Shown here: in pieces, positions 1 through 6,911 of the stretch | Position numbering within the stretch: position 1 is the stretch's first letter | How the letters are laid out: every line of letters begins with the position of its first letter | NCBI GenBank assembly: GCA_002707085.1 | Contig: PALY01000163.1 | Span: 1-15,939 of the forward strand | From: Deltaproteobacteria bacterium | Lineage (GTDB): Bacteria; Myxococcota_A; UBA796 | Length of the DNA stretch: 15,939 nt | Direction: 5' to 3' | Made by a program: the position numbers and the translations under genes | Notes under the pieces: model-generated | What the model was told of the DNA's origin: nothing | Seen by the model: only the letters and a program-made list of their open reading frames with translations | Database searches by the model: none

Positions 1-655
1 TACTGGTATTACTATCTATGCTATTCCCATTCATACTTCCATCTCGACTGTTTGGTGACCCACCTGCATCCCCGCCTGCGTATCCTTGAAACGTGCTCAG
101 CGTCGCCGAAGACCCAAATATAGGTTTTCGCAAACCTCTCAAAGACTGTTGTTGTTGACTATTTTGCCGCAGTATAGCCTTCGCTTGCGACTGTTGCCTA
201 TTCGAATATTCGCTCCCTTCTTGCGGCGCGGACGACATGCTCGTGTCTTCTCTGTTCGATTTCTCGTCCTCGTCCTCGTCTTCGACGTCCGCGTCAAAGC
301 TCTTTTCGCTTTCTTCGTCGCCTCCAACCAAAACCTCTCTGACGTGTACCACTGGTGCATCTTTCGTCGACGCTCTTTCCAACAGCGTCACGTGTGTTTC
401 GATGTCCTCCAAATGGTGCGCGTCCAGTCCGTACTGTCGTGGTAATCGCACGATCAAATCGTGCACTTTCGCTTTCCTCGCCTCGTCGGCTTTCAACTCC
501 GGCCAATCCTCGCACAACTGTTCGATGACTTTTTGACAGACTCTGAGCTTTTCCACATTGGACGACGAGGGACTACTACTACTCCCAACGGCGTTTTGCG
601 TGCTGCGAGTGCGGTTGCTTTTCGCCCCGCCGCCGCGTCGTTCTTTCGACGACAT
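1..655 (-). CDS. N-terminal part of a RAF-like STY8/17/46-type protein kinase (partial, runs off left edge)
   Basis: Translating the minus strand from the ATG at 655 gives 218 codons with no stop before the window edge. An in-frame TAA at 689-691, with no ATG between it and 655, supports this start. After a Ser/Arg-rich start, residues about 33-110 resemble the N-terminal region of plant STY8/STY17/STY46 kinases. The clearest match is RLPRQYGLD (70-78), followed by EDIETHVTLLERAS and then APVVHVREVL, which parallels the family pattern RLPTRYALDVN..EDVLxHKRLL..PAIEVRLV. An acidic stretch (about 113-132) and a Gln/Ser/Gly-rich linker follow. The ACT and kinase domains would lie outside the window. 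In land plants these cytosolic kinases phosphorylate chloroplast transit peptides; applying that role here is inference. The family call rests on a short conserved block, so it is fairly but not fully secure. That the frame is coding is more certain. Confidence 0.72.
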   Translation of the reverse strand, partial: MSSKERRGGGAKSNRTRSTQNAVGSSSSPSSSNVEKLRVCQKVIEQLCEDWPELKADEARKAKVHDLIVRLPRQYGLDAHHLEDIETHVTLLERASTKDAPVVHVREVLVGGDEESEKSFDADVEDEDEDEKSNREDTSMSSAPQEGSEYSNRQQSQAKAILRQNSQQQQSLRGLRKPIFGSSATLSTFQGYAGGDAGGSPNSRDGSMNGNSIDSNTS

Positions 656-1224
656 CGGGTTCCACCGTTTCCGGCCGTTGTTGTTTATTTACACGCGCTC
701 TTTCTTTTCTCGGGACGACGACGACGACGACGGGAAGATGATGTGCTCTCCTCCGATGTGCAGACCGTTTTTTCCTCCCCCTCGAAGACAAAAAAGCGCG
801 CAGTCGATTTACGCGAGACGCTTTTCACCACACCCTTTCACCAGTCTCCTCCTCGCCAACAAAAAAAGAGAGTCGAAATTCCGCCGCCAAAAACGTGGCG
901 TCGCTCGAAACCGTCGAACGCGCGAGCGCGACGCGGTCGCGTTGTTCGATGATGTTTTTTTATCGGTCGTTCGCGCGTCTTTTTGTTTGGTGTTCTCAAA
1001 GCGCAAAGCAGATAAAAAAAAGGTCGTCCGTCAAAGTCGCTTTTATTTTTCCCTTTTTTTTTGTTCCTTTTTTTCCTTTTTTTTTGGTCTTCTCGATGGA
1101 GAGAGAAAGAAAGGGGTGGTGTTTAAGGTGTCATGGTCTCAACACCCTTTTACTTTATTTTGTCTTCGTGACCGATGGAAACGATATTTTTTCGATCGAT
1201 CCAACACGCAGAGCACATATCATC
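656..1224. promoter_or_regulatory. Divergent intergenic region with GAC run and long poly-T tracts
   Basis: This gap separates the minus-strand kinase (start 655) from the plus-strand coiled-coil gene (start taken as 1225), so it should hold both promoters. It contains a (GAC)6 run at about 714-731 and T-rich tracts at about 1042-1090. The frame of the downstream gene stays open back to 895. There it would encode a Phe-rich hydrophobic stretch made mostly from the poly-T, which looks like untranslated DNA rather than protein. The pyrimidine tract could also be part of a 3' splice site of a 5' intron. I see no TATA box or RNA gene. Confidence 0.5.
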
Positions 1225-3357
1225 ATGGGCTTTTTCGAGCGAGGCACGAAGGAGGAGAAGGAGGAGGAGGAGGACTACCCGACGAAGAAGAAGGAGTCGT
1301 CGTCGTCGTCGACGACGACGATGGGGAGCGAAGAGGAGGACGTGGTGGACGCGTCCATCTCGAAAGGGCGAGCGATGTTGGAACACATGAAGAGCACGAT
1401 TTTGTCGTCATCATCATCATCATCCTCGTCGACGACGACGACGACGATGCCGTTGAAAACGTTGAACGTTCCGTCGATGAAAACGAGAGAAGCGGACGTT
1501 TTAGTCTTGGAAGAAAAAGTGTCGAGAGTGACGAACGAATTAAACGCCGCGATTCGTGAGAAAGGCGTGGTGAAAATGCAATTGGAAGAGGTGAACGCGG
1601 AGATGCTGTTGGCACAGACGCGTCTGAAAGACAGCGAAGCGAAGAAGGAAGAGATGACGTTGCGTCACGAACGCGCGGCGAAAGCGATTTTAGGGCTGGA
1701 AAAACGCGCGGAAGAGGCAGAGGAGAAAATCGAACAGATGAAACGCCAAGAGGAGAAGTTTAAGGAGGATATCGTAGAGTTGGCGAAGAACGCGGACGCG
1801 TTGGTTTTAGACAACGAAGCCAAAGACGAGTTGTTGAAAGATTACGACCGAACGAAAGTCTTATTACACGAACGCACGGCGCAAGCGGATATTGCGGACG
1901 AGAAAACGAAAAAGGCAGAACAGATGTTGGAAGAGAAAACGTTTGAATTTGAGAAAACCGTGGAAGAACAGGCGTTGGAATTTGAACGCAAGTTGGGGAA
2001 GATGGCGGACGAAAAGACCGAGGAGAGGACGAAAAGAATTTCCGAGGAGTTGTACGACGTGAAAAAAACGTGCGAGGAAAAGGAAAGAGACTGTGAAAAA
2101 TTGATGAAAGAGTGCGAGGAGAAGTTGGCGATTACGAACGGACAAATCGAAGAGACGGATTTTTTGAGAGAGGAGAAGAAGAAATACGACGAATTGCTGA
2201 TTGAAAAAGCAAAGATGGAAGCGGACCACTCGGAAGCTCTCGATAAGTTAACCAAGGAACATGCGGCGGCAATCGTAGCTAAGGACGCTAGATTGGGTGA
2301 GTACGAGGCGTCGTGTAATAAATTGACGGAGTCGAACAAAGAACTTACCACTCGATCCGGCGTGGCGAACGGTAAGTTTAATGCATTGCAAGACAAACTT
2401 AACGCCGTTCGTCGAGGTGCGGTTGACGCGCTCATCGGTATCGATCAAAATGTCTTGTATTTATCGGACGAAGATGTGCGTTTAAAATACAACTTGGCGC
2501 TTGAAGAGGCGAGAACGGCGGAGGAGTATGCCAAATTATGCGATCGTCGAGCGAGAGATTTCGAGGATTCTTTGCTTGAGTTCAAGCTCAACCACCTAGA
2601 GTTGTTGGAAGAAACTCGAGCTCTTCGCGCGGGAGAAAAAGAAGCGTCATTTGCTGGATACGGATACAAGGGCCCGGAAGAAGTGCTCGTGAAAATTGAC
2701 GAGATGAAAGTTGAATTGAATGACGCGAAGACAACTTTGGAAAGCACCGCCAAGGATTTGAAAGAGCTGCAACGCGTGAACGATTTGCTGGAAGAACGTT
2801 TGCATACGCGGGATGAGATGGACAAGAAGCGCGAAGCCGTGCTCGTGGCAAGCGCTAAAGAAGTCGAACGCCAACAAAAAGAGATTCGACGGCGCGAAAC
2901 TGACTTGGAGTTGAAATCGCAACGCCAGCGAGAATTTATTAAAGATATCATGGATAGACAAAAGAACGGTTTGTTATCGATTGGGTCCAAGTTTGATGTA
3001 GATGTGGACGTCGAAGAGTACGATGACGACTTATCAGACGACGAGGAGAAAGAAAACAGCGGTAAGAGCAATAACGACAAGAAGGATATCAAAGTCGATT
3101 CTTCCTTCTCGAAATCCGATATCGACGTTCAACGCCGAGGCCGTTCGCGAGACCCGGTCGAAATCCCGAACGATTCCGCGGAAAAACTCACCCCAAAGTC
3201 GAATAAATCGCCGTTACGTAGGAGTCAAACGGAAGGTTTTTCGTTCAAAGAGTCTCCACTGATGCCGCAAGGCATCGATGAGCTCGAGCAGTACATCTCC
3301 AGTGACGACCGAAAGAATCTCTTCACGGCGTTTGCCAAAGACCAACAAGAGAAGTAA
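1225..3357 (+). CDS. Long coiled-coil protein of unknown function
   Basis: About 710 residues from the ATG at 1225 (ATCATGG, A at -3 and G at +4). Upstream ATGs in frame at 949 and 1096 are possible, but they would add a poly-T-derived Phe-rich segment; the ATG at 1321 also has a strong context. The N-terminus is Glu/Lys-rich, then Ser/Thr runs from TCG, TCA and ACG repeats. Residues about 88-390 are rich in Glu, Lys, Leu and Ala with heptad-like spacing, typical of a long parallel coiled coil. A less charged block follows (393-412, beginning NAVRRGAVDALIGIDQNVLY), then more helix to about 585. An acidic segment begins near 591 (FDVDVDVEEYDDDLSDDEEK). The tail holds possible phosphorylation sites (SPLRRS, LTPKS). 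I recognise no enzyme domain or membrane segment. It could be a cytoskeletal, Golgi-tether or centrosomal-type scaffold, but nothing in the sequence decides this. Confidence 0.8.
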   Translation: MGFFERGTKEEKEEEEDYPTKKKESSSSSTTTMGSEEEDVVDASISKGRAMLEHMKSTILSSSSSSSSSTTTTTMPLKTLNVPSMKTREADVLVLEEKVSRVTNELNAAIREKGVVKMQLEEVNAEMLLAQTRLKDSEAKKEEMTLRHERAAKAILGLEKRAEEAEEKIEQMKRQEEKFKEDIVELAKNADALVLDNEAKDELLKDYDRTKVLLHERTAQADIADEKTKKAEQMLEEKTFEFEKTVEEQALEFERKLGKMADEKTEERTKRISEELYDVKKTCEEKERDCEKLMKECEEKLAITNGQIEETDFLREEKKKYDELLIEKAKMEADHSEALDKLTKEHAAAIVAKDARLGEYEASCNKLTESNKELTTRSGVANGKFNALQDKLNAVRRGAVDALIGIDQNVLYLSDEDVRLKYNLALEEARTAEEYAKLCDRRARDFEDSLLEFKLNHLELLEETRALRAGEKEASFAGYGYKGPEEVLVKIDEMKVELNDAKTTLESTAKDLKELQRVNDLLEERLHTRDEMDKKREAVLVASAKEVERQQKEIRRRETDLELKSQRQREFIKDIMDRQKNGLLSIGSKFDVDVDVEEYDDDLSDDEEKENSGKSNNDKKDIKVDSSFSKSDIDVQRRGRSRDPVEIPNDSAEKLTPKSNKSPLRRSQTEGFSFKESPLMPQGIDELEQYISSDDRKNLFTAFAKDQQEK

Positions 3358-3586
3358 AACGAGAGCTTCTCTGCTCATATATGAACTCCCCCATTTACTA
3401 ACACCATTCTTTATACATCCTTTTTTAATGTACATTAATGACACTTTTTATGTATCGTCCAATGAACGAGCGTCTTCTTCCCCAATCTGCGCGACGACAT
3501 CCCCTTCTTCATTTTTAATTTCTGTTTTTGTAACGAATTTGAAGTCCCCATAAAAAATCCCTTTCTTTACTCTTTTGAAAAAGGAA

Positions 3587-3612
3587 ACACACACACACAC
3601 GCACACGCACAG
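3587..3612 (+). repeat. AC dinucleotide microsatellite in the intergenic gap
   Basis: A near-perfect AC repeat (uninterrupted from 3587 to 3600, then with G interruptions) lies 40-65 nt before the UCH37 start codon, probably in its 5' leader or core promoter. The rest of the 294-nt gap from 3358 is AT-richer and shows no gene. A TGTAA at 3529-3533, 172 nt after the coiled-coil stop codon, matches the polyadenylation signal known from Chlamydomonas; its use here is unproven. Confidence 0.6.
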
Positions 3613-3651
3613 AACTCGCTCGAATCACCACAGAAGGAGCCGACGGGAGCG

Positions 3652-4584
3652 ATGGAGTGGACGACCATTGAATCCGACCCAGCTGTCTTTACTTCCCTCA
3701 TCCAACAAATCGGCGTCAAAGGCGTTCAAATGGAGGAACTTTGGGACCTCTCCAATCTCGAATCTCTCAACCACCGCTTCCACTTGCACGGATTAATCTT
3801 CTTGTTCAAATACAGAACGGATATAGATACCACGAGTGCTTTTGCCGTAGAAAACGTAGATGCGCCGGAAAGTTTATTTTTCGCGAGTCAAGTGATAACG
3901 AACGCGTGCGCGACGCAAGCGATTTTAGGTGTGTTGTTGAACGTGGAAACTTTTGGAAGCGAAAGCGAAGAGGGATCAACATCGGAACAATCGATTGGCG
4001 AAACGCTCGCAGAATTAAAACAGTTCACCGCAGATTTCCCGCCCGAACTAAAAGGATTAGTGTTGTCGAACAGCGAGAAGATTCGAGCCGCGCACAACGC
4101 ATTCGCGAGACCGGAGCCTATTGTGGATGAAGGGAAGCGACCGGCGCGCAACGGCGACGAGGTGTACCATTTCGTGGCTTTTGTCCATCACGGAGGACGA
4201 GTGTGGGAGTTGGACGGCTTGAAACCGAAACCGGTGGCGTACAAGGAGTGTTTGAAGGAGAAATGGCACGAAGTAGCAGTTCCGGCGATTGAAGAACGCA
4301 TACAGAAATACGCGACGGATGAGATTAGCTTCAATTTGTTGGCGGTGACGAACGACAAGGAGAGCGTGTTTAGACGAGAGTTACGAGAGGCCACCGAGAG
4401 TGGTGATAACGAGAACATAGCGAAGTTGACGGAAGAGATTGAAGACGAAATGCATCGGAAGGAAAACTGGAAAGACGAGAATATTCGGAGGAAACATAAT
4501 TACATTCCGTTTATATTTGAGATGTTGAAGTGCATAGCCGAGAACGGCGGGTTCGAAAATGGTGGGATGAAGCCGTTGATTTAG
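3652..4584 (+). CDS. UCHL5: Ubiquitin C-terminal hydrolase UCH37/UCHL5-type (proteasome/INO80-associated deubiquitinase)
   Basis: A 310-residue cysteine protease of peptidase family C12. In animals and fungi, UCH37 trims ubiquitin chains at the proteasome 19S cap through RPN13 and also joins the INO80 complex. The catalytic set is complete: Gln80 (FFASQ), Cys86 in the diagnostic NACATQA motif, His173 (VYHFVAFV) and Asp188 (WELDG). The N-terminus (EWTTIESDPAVFTSLI) and HGLIFLFKY match the family closely. The UCH37-specific C-terminal ULD helix is present (ENIRRKHNYIPFIFEMLK, about 276-293), which separates it from the short UCHL1/UCHL3 type. The protein ends soon after, at KPLI, so it lacks the lysine-rich tail found after the same point in the human protein. 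ATG context is good (G at -3, G at +4). Assignment is firm. Confidence 0.95.
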   Translation: MEWTTIESDPAVFTSLIQQIGVKGVQMEELWDLSNLESLNHRFHLHGLIFLFKYRTDIDTTSAFAVENVDAPESLFFASQVITNACATQAILGVLLNVETFGSESEEGSTSEQSIGETLAELKQFTADFPPELKGLVLSNSEKIRAAHNAFARPEPIVDEGKRPARNGDEVYHFVAFVHHGGRVWELDGLKPKPVAYKECLKEKWHEVAVPAIEERIQKYATDEISFNLLAVTNDKESVFRRELREATESGDNENIAKLTEEIEDEMHRKENWKDENIRRKHNYIPFIFEMLKCIAENGGFENGGMKPLI

Positions 4585-4765
4585 TTGTTATTAGTCGTAG
4601 TTCCGTTTCTTTTGATTCATGTTGTTCCTACTCACATAATACGTATACACACATGCATGCGTAAATGTACGCGCACGAACACCACACGCACAAACACACG
4701 AGACCTTCTATTCATCTAAAATTACTACAGTGCGTGAAATAAAGAGGTACTAGTACCTTCTCTTT
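4585..4765. other. Convergent 3' intergenic gap, CA/GT-rich
   Basis: A 181-nt gap between two tail-to-tail genes. It has loosely repeated CA/CGCA dinucleotides between about 4645 and 4700. No ORF or RNA gene is evident; it presumably holds the 3' UTRs and polyadenylation sites of both genes. Confidence 0.4.
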
Positions 4766-6430
4766 CTACTCGATTTTTGTCAAATTCTCTTGCGACCTGC
4801 GAAAAAAACTCCCGCTCCGTTTGTGTTTCTTCTTCGTTTTGACTGGCTTACTATTGCTATCGCTGCTATCTTTCGTATCAATATTGTCACCTTTCTTCGT
4901 CTTCGATGACCTCGCGTCGGTATGTTTTATTTCAATGCCAAGATTCATCGCCGTTTCTTCTAAAACTTGGAGGTGTTCTTCCATGCTCAACTCGTTTGGA
5001 AACAACTGTTCCAAAAACTCCGGCGAAAACATGTCGTTGGACGTAAACCGCTCACCATACGCCGGTTCGACGATACCACTAAACTCTTTCGCAATTTCCC
5101 ACAACTCTGTGCCCAGAATTGGATCGTACGACGCTTCGGAGGATTCCACCACTCTCGTGCGGTCAAATTTTTGTCCTTTGAAAAATTTACGCAACGGCCA
5201 ATCGACTAAAGAAAGCGCAATGACTCCAATCGCGAAAAGCAACGCGTGAGTGTGCCACCAAATTCTTCGCAGGCACAGGATAATAAAGAAGTTCAGTGAT
5301 GGTTTCCTACTATTCTCATCTTCACCACTCTCATTACTACCATCCACAAACGACGACGGAAACTTCCCGGGCCCGCGCTTCTCTACGAACCTCCCGGCGA
5401 ACAATCCTCGACTAAAATGCCTCGACCCTTGATCCATCCTTCGCATCTGCGGTGTCGCGTTCAAACTCGCGTTGTGCGGCGCAAACGGGTGTAAGGCTGC
5501 TATCGTCACCGCTCTGGCTCCATCCTCTGCCGGCGCGTAACACATCCTCCTGATAAACGCCAACGGTAAAAACCGTAACAATCTTACGCCACTAAAAATG
5601 GGCGTTCTCACCGCGCCGGGATCCACGCTGGAACACCTCACCCCTCTCGCCCCCCATCTATATTCTACCTCGTTCGCGAACGCCACGCACGCTAATTTTG
5701 TATTCGAATACGTCCCAAACCTCTCGTCGTATAAGAATTTATTACACATTTTCGCGCCTTCGATCTTCCCGAACCGATGACACACCGACGCGACGAATAC
5801 ACAGTTCGCGAATTGTCGTCTTTCGATCGCTCGTTGGAAACTCTCGCTTAAGGATAAAGTTAACACCGCGGGTCCTAAAAAGTTCGTCCACACTAACTTG
5901 CTCACTCCGGTTTCTTTCTCGTATCCTTTTGCCGCCGCCACTCCGGCATTGTTCACCAACACGTCCAACTCGCCAATCCTCTCGTTGAATCGTTCTGCAA
6001 ATCTCGCAATCGATTCCCCGCTGCTCACGTCCAACGCCACGTCCTCCATCACCACCAAATCTAAGTGCGGAAACTTCTCCATCATTTCCCTCTTCGCCTT
6101 CATCCCTTTCTCCACGTTTCGGCATCCAAACACGACTCTCGCACCCGCGAGCGCTAAATCTAACGCGACTTGTTTTCCAATCCCGGACGTGCATCCCGTC
6201 ACCAGCGCCGTCCGGTTGACTAAATCCGCGTTCTGCGCCGTGATTTCGTTCAGCACGTCATCCTCCACACCTTTTATTGTTGTTGGAAGAATTTCGTTCG
6301 TCGTCGTTTCTTCTTCTTCTTCTTTCTTCTTCTTCTCCGGTACCTCCTCCTCCTCCTCCTCCTCGTCGTCTTCCAAACGCTCCATTCTTCTTCTTCGATT
6401 CCAAAACGACTTTACAGCAAACACACTCAT
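4766..6430 (-). CDS. Short-chain dehydrogenase/reductase (retinol-dehydrogenase-like) with inserted membrane segment
   Basis: About 554 residues from the ATG at 6430 (A at -3); a longer frame upstream has only a GTG. It is a classical SDR oxidoreductase. The Rossmann cofactor motif TGCTSGIG is at 78-85, NNAG at 160-163, the supporting Asn at about 183 (WTNFLG), catalytic Ser at about 215 and YSNTK (Tyr241, Lys245). GCRN after the second strand suggests NADP(H) use, as in retinol dehydrogenases and TIC32-like plant proteins. The substrate cannot be told. A basic then very acidic N-terminal stretch (about 10-50) precedes the domain. After the core there is a non-conserved part with a hydrophobic segment (about 381-409). 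Then comes YDPILGTELWEIAKEF (about 435-450), which resembles the final helix of this SDR group, and last a Lys/Ser-rich tail. The body is about 200 residues longer than a usual SDR. Membrane anchoring is inferred. Confidence 0.88.
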   Translation of the reverse strand: MSVFAVKSFWNRRRRMERLEDDEEEEEEEVPEKKKKEEEEETTTNEILPTTIKGVEDDVLNEITAQNADLVNRTALVTGCTSGIGKQVALDLALAGARVVFGCRNVEKGMKAKREMMEKFPHLDLVVMEDVALDVSSGESIARFAERFNERIGELDVLVNNAGVAAAKGYEKETGVSKLVWTNFLGPAVLTLSLSESFQRAIERRQFANCVFVASVCHRFGKIEGAKMCNKFLYDERFGTYSNTKLACVAFANEVEYRWGARGVRCSSVDPGAVRTPIFSGVRLLRFLPLAFIRRMCYAPAEDGARAVTIAALHPFAPHNASLNATPQMRRMDQGSRHFSRGLFAGRFVEKRGPGKFPSSFVDGSNESGEDENSRKPSLNFFIILCLRRIWWHTHALLFAIGVIALSLVDWPLRKFFKGQKFDRTRVVESSEASYDPILGTELWEIAKEFSGIVEPAYGERFTSNDMFSPEFLEQLFPNELSMEEHLQVLEETAMNLGIEIKHTDARSSKTKKGDNIDTKDSSDSNSKPVKTKKKHKRSGSFFRRSQENLTKIE

Positions 6431-6457
6431 TATAGGGACCTTTTTTTCCAATTCAAT

Positions 6458-6526
6458 AATTTTCACTCGGGGTCAATTCAATTCAATTCAATTTTCAATT
6501 TTCACTCGGGGTCAATTCAATTCAAT
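6458..6526. repeat. 39-bp direct repeat, about 1.8 copies
   Basis: A unit beginning AATTTTCACTCGGGGTCAAT starts at 6458 and again at 6497, so the period is 39 bp. The first 30 bases of the second copy match exactly, then it diverges. Inside each unit the pentamer ATTCA/TTCAA is repeated two to four times. It lies 28-96 nt upstream of the SDR start codon, so it is either in the leader or in the core of a bidirectional promoter. Confidence 0.85.
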
Positions 6527-6531
6527 CAAAA

Positions 6532-6585
6532 ATGTCTCAAAAAAATCGAAAAAAAAAAAATCGAAAAAAAAAATACGCGCGATAA
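6532..6585 (+). other. Small upstream ORF, 17 codons, very basic
   Basis: ATG at 6532 followed by 17 sense codons and TAA at 6583-6585, reading MSQKNRKKKNRKKKYAR. It is out of frame with the kinase and built largely from A-runs. It could act as a regulatory upstream ORF only if transcription starts this far upstream of 6912. Chance occurrence in A-rich DNA is quite possible. Confidence 0.2.
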
Positions 6586-6911
6586 TATCTAAGACGCAGA
6601 ACTTTAAAGCGCTTCGAAGAAGACACGCACAAAAAAGAACGAACAAAACGATCAACTTTACGACGACGACGACGACGAAAAGAGACGACGCGCGAGAAGA
6701 AGGTCTTCTCCTCCCTCTGCTTCGTCTTCGACGACGACGGATTCCGACCGAAGCGGTGATCGACTATTACTGCGCGCCTCCTTTAGTAGTAGTAAGTCAA
6801 CAGACGACGACGACTTTGAAGAGCGCTTCGTTTGGTTATTGGACGAGTCAAAGGACTGTTGTCCCAAAAACAGGAGGAGCGACGACGACGAGAGAAGACA
6901 TCGAGGTCGCC

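Larger units (their letters stand above)
6431..6911. promoter_or_regulatory. Divergent intergenic region between SDR and DYRK genes
   Basis: This 481-nt gap must hold the promoters of both head-to-head genes. The left part is AT-rich, with ATTCA-type repeats and A-runs (6540-6573). From about 6590 the composition becomes purine-rich and GAC-rich, like the coding region downstream. The reading frame of the kinase is open through the whole gap but has no ATG, so the protein could in principle be longer if an upstream exon or a non-ATG start exists. Confidence 0.45.

Noticed and set aside
558..1559. 333-codon plus-strand open frame overlapping the divergent promoter and the start of the coiled-coil gene
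   Set aside because: Low-complexity translation (runs of Arg, Phe, Asp and Val) and overlap with a well-supported frame; it is a shadow of triplet repeats.
1842..2435. Antisense open frame within the coiled-coil gene, Ser/Phe-rich
   Set aside because: A mirror of GAG/GAA/GCG-rich codons on the other strand; no domain and no start support.
6340..6375. TCC/TCG triplet run that looks like a microsatellite or possible CRISPR-like repeat
   Set aside because: It encodes the Glu/Asp run of the SDR N-terminus and has no spacers.
5898..6911. N-terminal extension of the kinase frame over the SDR gene
   Set aside because: It starts only at a TTG, has no ATG, and lies antisense to the conserved SDR coding sequence.
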